Origin: Bacillota bacterium
GTDB taxonomy: Bacteria > Bacillota > Clostridia > Christensenellales > CAG-138
Direction: 5' to 3'
DNA length: 28,564 nucleotides
NCBI GenBank assembly: GCA_023426265.1
Contig: JAFABA010000088.1
Span: 1-28,564, forward strand
Below are positions 7,579 to 15,005 of this stretch, piece after piece. The notes beneath the pieces are model-generated. The model searched no databases, was not told where the DNA came from, and saw nothing but the letters and a program-made list of their open reading frames with translations. Made by a program: the position numbers and the translations under genes. The first letter of the stretch is position 1, and each line of letters opens with the position of its first letter.

Positions 7579-7609
7579 GAAAAAATGACCACCCTTTCGG
7601 ATGGTCATT
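7579..7609 (-). terminator. Terminator of the malic enzyme gene
   Basis: On the minus strand an 11-bp stem (AATGACCATCC with its partner, one G-U pair, GAAA loop) is followed by a T-rich run. It lies about 32 nt after the malic enzyme stop codon. Confidence 0.85.
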
Positions 7610-7640
7610 GAGAAACGGCAACCTTATATTTAGTTAATGC

Positions 7641-8816
7641 TTACAGCCTTGCTACGCCGCTGTCCCGCGCGGCCTTCGCTACCGCCGCGGCGACCGCCTT
7701 GCCCACCCGAGGATCGAACGCCTTGGGAATGATGTAGTCTGCCGTTAGCGCCTCCTCCGGAATGAGTGCTGCCAAAGCATAGGCGGCGGCGAGCTTCATT
7801 TCATCGTTGATGTCGCGCGCCCGCACGTCGAACGTTCCACGGAATATGCCCGGGAAGGCCAGCACATTGTTGATCTGGTTCGGGTAATCGCTCCGTCCGG
7901 TGGCGATGACCTTAGCGCCGCCCGCCTTCGCGTCATCCGGGAAGATTTCCGGTGTGGGGTTGGCGCAGGCAAACACGATGGCGTCTTTCGCCATGCTTTT
8001 TACCATGTCCGTATTCACCGTGCCGGGCGCGGATACGCCGATGAATATATCGGCGCCTTTAAGCGCGTCGGCGAGAGACCCTTGCTTCTTCTCCAGGTTG
8101 GTGACGAGCGCCATTTCTTCCTTTATGCCGTTCATGCCAACCTTGCGGCCTTCGTATATGATACCGGCCCGGTCGCACAGCGTGACATATCGGAACCCAT
8201 CCGAAAGCAGAAGCCTGGTAACAGATATGGAAGCCGCGCCCGCACCGTTGATGACGATGCGCACATCCTCTTTCTTCTTGCCGACCACCCGCAAAGCGTT
8301 CACGAGCCCAGCAAGCGTGACCACGGCGGTGCCATGCTGATCGTCGTGAAATATGGGAATGTCGCACTTTTGCTTGAGCTTCTTTTCAATTTCGAAGCAG
8401 CGCGGGGCCGCGATATCCTCCAGGTTTACGCCGCCGAAGGAGCCTGAAATGAGGTACACGGTGTTGACGATCTCATCGACGTCCTTACTTTTGATGCACA
8501 TAGGGAACGCGTCCACGTCGCCAAAGGCTTTAAACAGCACGCACTTGCCTTCCATGACGGGCATGCTCGCCTCCGGCCCGATATCCCCAAGACCCAGCAC
8601 CGCAGTGCCGTCGGATATGACGAGGCAAAGGTTGTGGCGGCGCGTGAGTTCATAGCTTAAATCCACATCCTTCTGGATTTCCAGGCAGGGCTGTGCAACG
8701 CCCGGCGTATAAGCGAGGGACAGATCCTCCCTTGTTTTGACCGGTACCGTGGAAATGACTTCGATTTTCCCTTTCCATTCCGCGTGCTTTTTCAGGGACT
8801 CCTTCGCGTAATCCAT
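7641..8816 (-). CDS. NAD(P)-dependent malic enzyme (malate to pyruvate, decarboxylating)
   Basis: A 391-residue short-form bacterial malic enzyme that oxidatively decarboxylates L-malate to pyruvate and CO2. It shows YTPGVA (catalytic Tyr36), SDGTAVLGLGDIG, the conserved lysine region EGKCVLFKAFG (Lys91), NLEDIAAPRCFEIE and FHDDQHGTA (metal ligands). The dinucleotide motif is NGAGAAS around residue 190, and CANPTPEI and GRSDYPNQINN follow near the end. ATG 8816 is chosen over an ATG 36 nt upstream because the family begins near MDYAKESLKKH and AAAGGA precedes it. It has its own promoter (8878-8906) and terminator, so it is probably monocistronic. A 12-bp palindrome just after the promoter may be a regulator site. 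Confidence 0.92.
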   Translation of the reverse strand: MDYAKESLKKHAEWKGKIEVISTVPVKTREDLSLAYTPGVAQPCLEIQKDVDLSYELTRRHNLCLVISDGTAVLGLGDIGPEASMPVMEGKCVLFKAFGDVDAFPMCIKSKDVDEIVNTVYLISGSFGGVNLEDIAAPRCFEIEKKLKQKCDIPIFHDDQHGTAVVTLAGLVNALRVVGKKKEDVRIVINGAGAASISVTRLLLSDGFRYVTLCDRAGIIYEGRKVGMNGIKEEMALVTNLEKKQGSLADALKGADIFIGVSAPGTVNTDMVKSMAKDAIVFACANPTPEIFPDDAKAGGAKVIATGRSDYPNQINNVLAFPGIFRGTFDVRARDINDEMKLAAAYALAALIPEEALTADYIIPKAFDPRVGKAVAAAVAKAARDSGVARL

Positions 8817-8859
8817 GTGGCCGCTTTCCTTTCCGCATATGTTTTGGCACAAATTTCAC

Positions 8860-8871
8860 AATGCCGGCATT
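8860..8871. promoter_or_regulatory. Possible operator at the malic enzyme promoter
   Basis: AATGCCGGCATT is a perfect 12-bp palindrome. It starts about 7 bp downstream of the -10 box, close to the expected transcription start, where a bound repressor would block initiation. The cognate regulator is not evident. Confidence 0.35.
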
Positions 8872-8877
8872 ATGAAC

Positions 8878-8906
8878 ACTATACATCTTTTTGGGTTTGC
8901 CCGCAA
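8878..8906 (-). promoter_or_regulatory. Sigma-A-type promoter of the malic enzyme gene
   Basis: The minus strand has TTGCGG (8906-8901), a 17-bp spacer and TATAGT (8883-8878), about 62 nt before the ATG. The -10 box has 5 of 6 consensus bases and the -35 box only 3 of 6. Confidence 0.5.
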
Positions 8907-8953
8907 TGTGCCAGAAGATATCGTCCTGAAATTCGCATCCATTTTATACAGGA

Positions 8954-9538
8954 TCAGGCGCGCAGGATATCCACGATCCACTTGCTTTCCGGCATGGGCA
9001 AGGTCGGGTCCAGCGCGTAGCAGGCCGCGATCCCCTGTATGGCCCCCCAATACGCCAGCAGCAAAGCGACAGGGTCCCCCTGCTTGATGCTGCCCTGGAG
9101 CTGCCCTTCGCGGATGGCGGGCAGGAGCGGCCCTATGGCGTCCATCCCGGAAAGCAGTTCTTTCACGGAAGTCGGCACATCCATGCTGTTTTGCGTGCGG
9201 TTCATCAACAGGAACATCTTGGCGACGAACCCGCTTTCCTGTATGAACCGGAATATGGCCTCCGCCATATGCTCAAACACCTGAATGGGCGCGACAGCCC
9301 CCGCGCCCATCGTTTGCCCGATCAAGTTCATTGGCCCGCTGATTCCCAGCCGGACGAGTTCCAGGTAGATCTGCTCCTTGGATTCAAAGTAGTTGAATAT
9401 CAGCCCGGGGCTTATGGAAAGTTCCGCCGCGATATCCCTTAGCTTCATGCCCGCGTAGCCGTGCGTCAGAATTCTGTCCATGCAGCAGGAAAGAATCTGG
9501 TCCCTGCGGAACTCGCGCTGTTCTTCCCGTTTGCTCAT
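8954..9538 (-). CDS. TetR/AcrR-family transcriptional regulator
   Basis: A 194-residue regulator. The N-terminal helix-turn-helix is of the TetR type (ILTHGYAGMKLRDIAAELSI, then SPGLIFNYFESKEQIYLEL). The C-terminal helical ligand-binding half is variable, as is normal for the family. Its ATG overlaps the stop codon of the upstream oxidoreductase gene as ATGA, so the two are translationally coupled in one operon. The frame extends further upstream, but that part lies inside the oxidoreductase gene, and the family length fits the 9538 start. It probably represses its own operon through the palindrome at 11000-11040; that link is inferred from position and symmetry. Confidence 0.9.
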   Translation of the reverse strand: MSKREEQREFRRDQILSCCMDRILTHGYAGMKLRDIAAELSISPGLIFNYFESKEQIYLELVRLGISGPMNLIGQTMGAGAVAPIQVFEHMAEAIFRFIQESGFVAKMFLLMNRTQNSMDVPTSVKELLSGMDAIGPLLPAIREGQLQGSIKQGDPVALLLAYWGAIQGIAACYALDPTLPMPESKWIVDILRA

Positions 9539-10983
9539 GCGCGGCCCACCAGGCGCGCGGCTGCATTGGCCGTCTCTTTGCCGCTTTGCACGCAGGTGCA
9601 TATACCGCCGCCTGCTATCGTCCACTGCCCGCACAAAAGCAAATTCTTCAGATCGGGCACGGTCTTTTGAATGCGCGTCTTCATCGCCTCCGGCGTTGGG
9701 GAGAACCCTTCATAGGACGCCTGATAGACGTTGGTCAGACGCTCGTAGGTCACGGGGGTGGAAACGTCCGTCACCTCGATCTCCTGCGTGAAGCCCGGAT
9801 AACGCTTCTCGATTTCAGCGGCCATGGCGTCCGCCAGGCGCTGCTTCTCCCTATGGTAGGCCTCTTTATCCGTTTCGCGCAGCGCTTTCCAGTACGCAAG
9901 CGGAGCTTTAAACGCGGTCATGATGCTGCTTTTTCCTTCCGGCGCGGCGGATGGGTCAAAATCGAACGAGCGCAGCAGGAACGAGTGCGCCGTGGTATCC
10001 GGAGAAGTCTTGATCTCGCATTCCCAATGTTCCTCATAGGAGATGCCGAATTGTTTCTTTACGCCAAAGGAAACGAGCGCAAGCGGGGCAAACAGCTTCC
10101 CTTCGCAGAGCATTTCATCCAGCTGCGGGTGCGGGTATTTGCCGTCCAGCAGTTTTTGAAGCACCGTATGCATGTCGCAGGCCGCGATCACCGCGTCGGC
10201 ATGATGCGCCTCGCCTTTTACGCGCACGCCGACGGCTTTGCCGTTTTCCACCAGTATTTCTTCCACGGGGGAATTGACGTGCAGCCGCCCGCCCGCCTGT
10301 TTGAATGCCGCTTCCATGCGGGCCATGATATCCCGCGCGCCGCCCAAAGGATAGCCCGCGTTATTGCCCATGCGGGTGCCCAGCATCATAAACAGGCCGC
10401 CCGCGACAAATTCCGGCCCCATCATCGCCAAAATCAGCTTGCGGATGACCGGACTTTGGAACCTCTCCACGTATTCGCCGAGTGTCTTTGACATATGCTT
10501 TCCCATGGCCATCATGCCGCCAAAAGCTTTGATGGAGGAAAAGAACTGGGAGATGTTCTGAATGTTGACGGGAATCACGTTGTTCGCCACGCCTTTGATA
10601 TCGTCGCACATGCCGTCGATTTCCTTTGCGTCCTCCGGCGCAAGCCCTTTCAAATACGCGCGGAACGCTTCCACCTGCATGGGGATGCGGTAGACGACGC
10701 CGTCCATCTCTTTTATAATCGTCTCGCAGAAATACATCTGCGTATTCTCTTCCACCGCCTCCACCTCGCGGTAAAGCCTGTAGAAGCCGTCCCCCTTCTT
10801 TAGCCCTACCATCCAGTTGACGCAGCCGTCAAACCAATACCCGCCGCGCTGCCATGAGGTGCACATGCCGCCCGCCCAGGGCGCAAGCTCGTACACGTCT
10901 ACCTCGATTCCTTTCCTTGCCAGGTAGATGCCGGCGCTCATCCCGGCAAGCCCTGCGCCGATTACCGCCACATGTTTCGACAT
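9535..10983 (-). CDS. FAD-dependent oxidoreductase of the phytoene desaturase/retinol saturase type
   Basis: A 482-residue flavoprotein. The N-terminus has the FAD-binding motif VAVIGAGLAGMSAGIYLARKG and an Arg/Lys-poor YELAPWAGGMCTSW segment. The C-terminus has the second dinucleotide-binding signature LLLCGQWTIAGGGICTCVQSG. The overall layout is that of CrtI/phytoene dehydrogenase-like proteins, which saturate or desaturate lipophilic polyenes. No phytoene synthase or other carotenoid gene is nearby, so the substrate is unknown and may be a quinone, fatty acid or other lipid. The start is the second ATG (10983), 8 nt behind AAGGAG; the first ATG sits against the ribosome binding site. It is first in an operon with the TetR gene. 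Confidence 0.8.
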   Translation of the reverse strand: MSKHVAVIGAGLAGMSAGIYLARKGIEVDVYELAPWAGGMCTSWQRGGYWFDGCVNWMVGLKKGDGFYRLYREVEAVEENTQMYFCETIIKEMDGVVYRIPMQVEAFRAYLKGLAPEDAKEIDGMCDDIKGVANNVIPVNIQNISQFFSSIKAFGGMMAMGKHMSKTLGEYVERFQSPVIRKLILAMMGPEFVAGGLFMMLGTRMGNNAGYPLGGARDIMARMEAAFKQAGGRLHVNSPVEEILVENGKAVGVRVKGEAHHADAVIAACDMHTVLQKLLDGKYPHPQLDEMLCEGKLFAPLALVSFGVKKQFGISYEEHWECEIKTSPDTTAHSFLLRSFDFDPSAAPEGKSSIMTAFKAPLAYWKALRETDKEAYHREKQRLADAMAAEIEKRYPGFTQEIEVTDVSTPVTYERLTNVYQASYEGFSPTPEAMKTRIQKTVPDLKNLLLCGQWTIAGGGICTCVQSGKETANAAARLVGRA

Positions 10984-10999
10984 ACCCATTCTCCTTTAT

Positions 11000-11040
11000 A
11001 ATTATTAAACAATCGTTCATTGAACATCTGTTTAATAATT
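11000..11040. promoter_or_regulatory. 41-bp nested palindrome, likely TetR operator
   Basis: The outer arms AATTATTAAACA (11000-11011) and TGTTTAATAATT (11029-11040) are perfect 12-bp inverted repeats. Inside, centred on the same base (11020), GTTCA/TGAAC forms a second palindrome (11015-11025). The site overlaps the -10 box and the start region of the oxidoreductase/TetR operon and ends 17 bp upstream of the start codon. The nested, shared-centre symmetry fits a TetR dimer or pair of dimers. Confidence 0.7.
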
Positions 11041-11065
11041 TATTCCGCTTTCTGAAGTTTGTCAA
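11037..11065 (-). promoter_or_regulatory. Promoter of the oxidoreductase/TetR operon
   Basis: The minus strand shows a consensus TTGACA (11065-11060), a 17-bp spacer and TAAATT (11042-11037, 4 of 6). The -10 box lies partly inside the palindrome at 11000-11040, as expected for repression by the downstream TetR protein. Confidence 0.65.
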
Positions 11066-11155
11066 CAGCCATCTTAAAAGATATTGTAAAAACTGCGTTA
11101 AATGGCATTGCATTCTCTTTCATTCGCTGGAACGTTCATTGCGGAAACGGAAAAA

Positions 11156-11185
11156 ATAAAACATCGCAATTCCGCGATGTTTTAT
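11156..11185. terminator. Terminator of the MATE/DUF1622 operon
   Basis: A 12-bp stem (ATAAAACATCGC with its partner, 6-nt loop) is followed on the minus strand by a T-rich tract. It lies 22 nt after the DUF1622 stop codon. It may work in both directions. Confidence 0.8.
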
Positions 11186-11207
11186 TATGCCAGTTATCTC
11201 ATCACTT

Positions 11208-11537
11208 TTAATCCTTACAGCGAAGGCGCGTTTCCTCGTTTTTAATTTCCCACTGGATGAGGAAAGTCAAAAGCCCCCGCAGCACGATGATTGCGCCCAA
11301 TATGCCAAGCTCGCTCCAATCGCGCACGATGACGGTGCGCAGCACCTCGCTGCCGAGCTTAAACTCCAACGCAAACGCGATGCCCTGCGCGAGTTTTAAC
11401 CGCACATGCGCGTCCCGGCGGATAAACGCAGCGATGCCCGTGATGCCGGTAAAGATCACGATGACCACGCCGGAAAGCTCCATGAGCCAAATGCCGACCC
11501 GTACAATGTTGTGGAATATGGTTTCGATCAGCTCCAT
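11208..11537 (-). CDS. DUF1622 family small membrane protein
   Basis: A 109-residue protein with three hydrophobic segments (about residues 10-35, a short central one and 75-98) and the layout of the DUF1622 family: an N-terminal membrane helix, then RLKLAQGIAFALEFKLGSEVLRT, then LGILGAIIVLRGLLTFLIQWEIKNE. The function of the family is unknown. The start at 11537 is fixed by GCGGAGG upstream. It follows the MATE exporter by 64 nt and ends at a strong terminator, so the two are probably co-transcribed. Confidence 0.75.
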   Translation of the reverse strand: MELIETIFHNIVRVGIWLMELSGVVIVIFTGITGIAAFIRRDAHVRLKLAQGIAFALEFKLGSEVLRTVIVRDWSELGILGAIIVLRGLLTFLIQWEIKNEETRLRCKD

Positions 11538-11601
11538 ACTGGCCTCCGCTTTTTCAAAATCATACCACCGCAGGCCGCTCGGATTCAAGGGTGCCTTTTT
11601 A

Positions 11602-12963
11602 CTAGATGACCTGCTTTGTCCGCCACTTGCCGCCGTACCAGCGGATGAGAAGGAAAATGGAGCGCACCGTCCAATCGACATACATGGCGTACCAGACGCT
11701 GTTGATTCCCAGATGGAAGAACGCCGCGAATACGCTGCTTAAGCCCACGCGAAACACCCACATGGAGAACATGGAAACAACCATGGTATAGCGGACGTCC
11801 CCCGCCGCGCGCAGCGCGTTCGCAAGTGTAAACGATGCCGGCCAGACGAGCGCCATGGAAAGCGCAAACAGCGGAATGAGCGACGTTGCCAGAACTTTCG
11901 TTTCTTGCTCCAGCCCAAACAGCCCCAAAGTCTCCCCCGCAAACGTATAGAGCACAATGCCTAACAGGATGTTTGCGGCATAAGCCATCAGCATCATGCG
12001 CCGGACATTTTGCACGACCTGCTTCTGCTCGCACGCGCCCATGCACTGGCCCACCACCGTGATCATGGCGAGGCCGATCGCCGAGCCCGGCACGACGGCC
12101 ACGCTCATAATGCTGCCCGCAGCCGCGTGCGCCGCAAGGGCGACTGTCCCCAAAGACGCCACAATGCTCTGCGTCATCAGCTTGCCGATCTGGAACAGGC
12201 CGTTCTCCAGCCCGTTGGGCACGCCGATGAACAGGATACGCTTGACCATATCCGGCACAAATTTAAACAGTTCCCGGTAGTTGAGGTAGATCGCGTTGTG
12301 GCGGTTGTTGAGAAGAAGTTGCATCGCCGCGGCGGCCATTATTCTGGAAAACAGGGAGGAAACCGCCGCCCCCGCCACGCCCAGACGCAGCACGTAAATG
12401 CATATGGCGTTGCTGCCGATATGCAAAATGTTCATCAGCAGCGCCGTCATCATGGAAACCTTGCTGTTTCCCATGGAACGGAACAGGGCTGCGGAAGCGT
12501 TATAGAGCCCGATAAACGGATAGGAAGCCGCTGCAAGGTAAAAGTAGGCGCGGGCGCCCTGCTCGACCGTCTCATCGATCTCCCCGTAAATCAGGCGCAA
12601 GATGCCATTGTTGAACACCAGCGAAAGCGCCGTCAGCAGCAAGGAAAGCGCCAATACAACGAGCATGAGCTGCCCCGCCGCCGTACGCCCATTCGCCGCT
12701 TCCCCGCGCCCAAGATATTGGGAAACAACAACGGCGCCGCCCGTCGCGAGCGCCGCCAGAAGCTGGATCATTAACACGTTGATCTCATTGACCAACGCGA
12801 TGCCGGATACCGCCGCCTCCCCCATGACGGAGATCATCAGGATATCCGCGACGCCCACCGCAACGGAAAGCGCCTGCTCAATCACCAACGGTACGATGAG
12901 CCGAAACAGCGCGCGCAAAGAAAAGAGCTGGCGCGGCGCCCCCAATTGTATTGCCTGTTCCAT
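11602..12963 (-). CDS. MATE-family multidrug/cation exporter
   Basis: A 453-residue protein with about twelve membrane segments in two homologous halves. The N-terminal half reads IVPLVIEQALSVAVGVADIL with GEAAVSGIALVNEIN, and the second half has GVPNGLENGLFQIGKL with LAAHAAAGS, both typical of MATE antiporters. These use Na+ or H+ gradients to export organic cations or other compounds. The substrate cannot be read from the sequence. ATG 12963 is used; an in-frame GTG lies 6 nt upstream inside the weak ribosome binding site CAGGTG. It is the first gene of a probable operon with the DUF1622 protein. The 148-bp palindromic element lies just upstream. Confidence 0.9.
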   Translation of the reverse strand: MEQAIQLGAPRQLFSLRALFRLIVPLVIEQALSVAVGVADILMISVMGEAAVSGIALVNEINVLMIQLLAALATGGAVVVSQYLGRGEAANGRTAAGQLMLVVLALSLLLTALSLVFNNGILRLIYGEIDETVEQGARAYFYLAAASYPFIGLYNASAALFRSMGNSKVSMMTALLMNILHIGSNAICIYVLRLGVAGAAVSSLFSRIMAAAAMQLLLNNRHNAIYLNYRELFKFVPDMVKRILFIGVPNGLENGLFQIGKLMTQSIVASLGTVALAAHAAAGSIMSVAVVPGSAIGLAMITVVGQCMGACEQKQVVQNVRRMMLMAYAANILLGIVLYTFAGETLGLFGLEQETKVLATSLIPLFALSMALVWPASFTLANALRAAGDVRYTMVVSMFSMWVFRVGLSSVFAAFFHLGINSVWYAMYVDWTVRSIFLLIRWYGGKWRTKQVI

Positions 12964-12982
12964 TTTCACCTGCTGGGGAAAC

Positions 12983-13130
12983 GCTGATTCAATGAGGGAA
13001 CTGGAATTGGCGAGAAAATTTTGTGGCCTGCAGGGAGGAAAATCGAAGGAATAGCAGCGCTATTTCGAGATTTTAGCGACGCGGCAGGGCGCAAAATCGG
13101 CCGTCAAGACAGCGTGCCGAATGAATCAGC
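12983..13130. repeat. 148-bp palindromic element between darA-like and MATE genes
   Basis: The ends are perfect 9-bp inverted repeats (GCTGATTCA and TGAATCAGC). The two halves remain imperfectly complementary throughout, for example ATTTTGTGGCCTGC against the reverse complement ATTTTGCGCCCTGC, with an AGCAGCGCT apex near 13055. It has no coding capacity. It begins 20 bp upstream of the MATE start and ends 5 bp past the stop codon of the c-di-AMP receptor gene. It resembles a miniature palindromic repeat (ERIC- or MITE-like). In RNA it could form one long hairpin. Confidence 0.65.
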
Positions 13131-13135
13131 CTTTC

Positions 13136-13465
13136 CTATAGCTTCACGTACTTCTCCACATCCACTACAAACACCGTGGCGCCCCCAATCGTAACGCGCA
13201 CCGGCGTATGGACCGCGTCCACCCCCATGGCGGGGAGTATCGAGGATGCGGCCGTCAGGATCTCCCTGCGCGACGAATGCGACCGGATCAGATCCAGCGT
13301 GGACAATACGCGGCTTTCCTCCACGCCGATCATCAGCGTGGTATTGCCGCCCCGTAAAAACCCGCCGGTGCTGGAAATGCGCGTCACGTTGACTTCATGC
13401 TCGACCAGGGTCTTCACCAGGCTTTTGACATCGTCGTTCTGGACGACGGCAAACAAGAGCTTCAT
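13136..13465 (-). CDS. darA: PstA/DarA-type cyclic-di-AMP receptor (PII-like)
   Basis: A 109-residue PII-like protein of the YaaQ/DarA/PstA family, a trimeric cytoplasmic receptor for the second messenger c-di-AMP. The length and key segments match: TGGFLRGGNTTLMIGVE at residues 33-49 and GGATVFVV at 94-101. By eye, T28, G35, F36, L37, N41 and F99 occupy the positions that line the ligand pocket in S. aureus PstA, so binding is likely kept. In Bacilli the gene usually sits between tmk and holB. Here it follows a class II aldolase by 42 nt and is probably co-transcribed with it. The ribosome binding site GGGAGGGG precedes the ATG. What it controls here is unknown. Confidence 0.85.
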   Translation of the reverse strand: MKLLFAVVQNDDVKSLVKTLVEHEVNVTRISSTGGFLRGGNTTLMIGVEESRVLSTLDLIRSHSSRREILTAASSILPAMGVDAVHTPVRVTIGGATVFVVDVEKYVKL

Positions 13466-13507
13466 GTTTTTCCCCTCCCGTCCGCATGGATAGGTTCTGT
13501 TTTTTAT

Positions 13508-14587
13508 TTACCTCCCCGCAAGAGACTTGCGGTATTTTTCGCTCTCCCAGTTCGCAATGAAATTTTTGGCGGCCTCGCCCATGGTGGAAAGCGTGTAGCC
13601 GCATTTTGCGATATGCTCGGTAATAAAGAGCACTGCGGTCAGCGTTTCTTCAATGACAAGCGCCTTGTTTTCGGGCATATTGTACCGGACAGCGCCCTTT
13701 TCCATATCGCATACGCAGGCGTCGGGACCGGGCAGGCCCTCGCCCACCGCAAGCGTGCCCACAAAGAACACCAGCTGGTCCGGATAGAGCGGCTTTTCAA
13801 TGAAGAACCGCTCGGTAAAGCCGCACTCCTTCAAGCGTTTGGACAAATACGGCGTATCGCTTTCAAACAGGCCGTTGCCCACGGGCTTGATTTTCACCTT
13901 GGGGAAGGACTCCCCTGTAATTTTGAACGCCTTTGCGATGCGCTCGTTCGCGTCCGCATGGATGCGCGTGCATTCCTCCGAATCGTCGTGCATGACGATG
14001 GGGCCGTGGTTCTGCATGAATATGACGTTGGGCGCCTTGCCCGTCAATTTTTCCACCCGCACGCATTCATCCCGTATGGTGAATGTCAGGCGCGCGCCGG
14101 GATCGGTATACGGCACGAAGCCCACGGTATAAGGTGCATCCGCGAACGCTTTTTCAACGATTTCACGCCCTTCCACCGCACACGCGGCAAGGTTGCCGTA
14201 TACGCTGTGGGTGTGCAGCACAAACGTGGGCAGTACGGAATGGAAGCCCGCCTCCACGGAAGGACGGAGCGCTTTTAAGCCCTCTATGCTGCGGATGGAA
14301 GCCTTCGCTTCCTCCGAGCCGCGCTTTTCCACATCCTCGAATTCATCCGGCTCATGGGAGAAATAAAATTTTCTTAATGCCTCGTAATCGAGCACCGCGT
14401 AGCCGGAATCCACGTTCACGTCCGAAAGGCGATAGCCGGAGGCCTTGATCGCCATCAAACCGTCCTGGAGCTTTACGGAGGTGTTGCCGCCGCCGCCCTG
14501 CACATAGTCCGCGCGCGCCCCCGCCTGGCACGACATTTTGGAAAAGGCCTCAAGCGCCTGCTTATTCTTTAGAAAAAACTGGTCCAT
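13508..14587 (-). CDS. Class II aldolase/adducin family protein
   Basis: A 359-residue protein with class II aldolase signatures: GGGGNTSVK (31-39, phosphate-binding loop), HTHSVYGNL (H125 and H127 as likely zinc ligands) and QNHGPIV (192-198). The family cleaves ketose-1-phosphates such as rhamnulose- or fuculose-1-phosphate to DHAP and lactaldehyde. The protein is longer than RhaD/FucA and resembles the aldolase half of the bifunctional rhamnulose-1-phosphate aldolase/dehydrogenases. It lies downstream of the rhamnose operon on the same strand but has its own promoter, so a role in rhamnose breakdown is plausible, not shown. It is first in an operon with the c-di-AMP receptor gene. Confidence 0.75.
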   Translation of the reverse strand: MDQFFLKNKQALEAFSKMSCQAGARADYVQGGGGNTSVKLQDGLMAIKASGYRLSDVNVDSGYAVLDYEALRKFYFSHEPDEFEDVEKRGSEEAKASIRSIEGLKALRPSVEAGFHSVLPTFVLHTHSVYGNLAACAVEGREIVEKAFADAPYTVGFVPYTDPGARLTFTIRDECVRVEKLTGKAPNVIFMQNHGPIVMHDDSEECTRIHADANERIAKAFKITGESFPKVKIKPVGNGLFESDTPYLSKRLKECGFTERFFIEKPLYPDQLVFFVGTLAVGEGLPGPDACVCDMEKGAVRYNMPENKALVIEETLTAVLFITEHIAKCGYTLSTMGEAAKNFIANWESEKYRKSLAGR

Positions 14588-14650
14588 TATCGCTTATTCC
14601 TCTTGCTGTTCTTTTATTCTTTCTATAAACGTGTATCGTTCTTTACAATC

Positions 14651-14679
14651 AGTATAAAGCTGTGGGGGTGAGGTTGCAA
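14651..14679 (-). promoter_or_regulatory. Promoter of the aldolase/c-di-AMP receptor operon
   Basis: The minus strand has TTGCAA (14679-14674, 4 of 6), a 17-bp spacer and TATACT (14656-14651, 5 of 6), 63 nt upstream of the aldolase ATG. It makes the aldolase operon independent of the rhamnose operon upstream. Confidence 0.6.
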
Positions 14680-14685
14680 GCTTCA

Positions 14686-14976
14686 CACAAGTGGCAAAGC
14701 CACTTGTGGTTTTCTATGCGGGCTTGCGAGTCGTTCTCAAAGCTGCTTACGTTAGCGGGGCGGCGTGAATAGCGCCCCGTTGTCCCGCCAGAGGCGGTAT
14801 AAGGAAGGGGGTTGGGAAACGTAGTTTCCCCAAAGCAAAAAATCTATCGCGACGGCCCGCAGGCCTGGTGTCCTTCGGCGTCTCCCGCCGAGGACGCGGC
14901 GCTCTAAAGCGCCGATACCTTAGAACCCCCAAGCAGGTTTTTAATACTCAGAGGGGCGGGCTTGCAAGCCCGCCCC
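14686..14976. repeat. Hairpin cluster in the 418-bp spacer between the rhamnose-binding protein and aldolase genes
   Basis: This gene-free stretch holds at least six stem-loops: CACAAGTGGC/GCCACTTGTG (14686-14708, followed by GTTTTCT on the plus strand); a CGGGGCG/CGCCCCG stem near 14757; GGGAAAC/GTTTCCC near 14815; a folded block at 14845-14917 with three hairpins closed by TATCG/CGATA; and a perfect 24-bp palindrome at 14953-14976. The last one lies 30 nt past the sugar-binding protein stop and may end the rhamnose transcript, though it lacks a U tract. The rest looks like composite non-coding repeat DNA. Confidence 0.55.
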
Positions 14977-15005
14977 CACATGGTAAGCAACTTAAGTTTT
15001 TTAGA

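Noticed and set aside
9535..10983. Carotenoid biosynthesis locus
   Set aside because: Only the desaturase-like fold is present, with no phytoene synthase or cyclase nearby; the family has many other substrates.
14845..14917. Possible tRNA because of length and cloverleaf-like fold
   Set aside because: No T-loop or D-loop consensus, only a 5-bp closing stem and no suitable anticodon arm.
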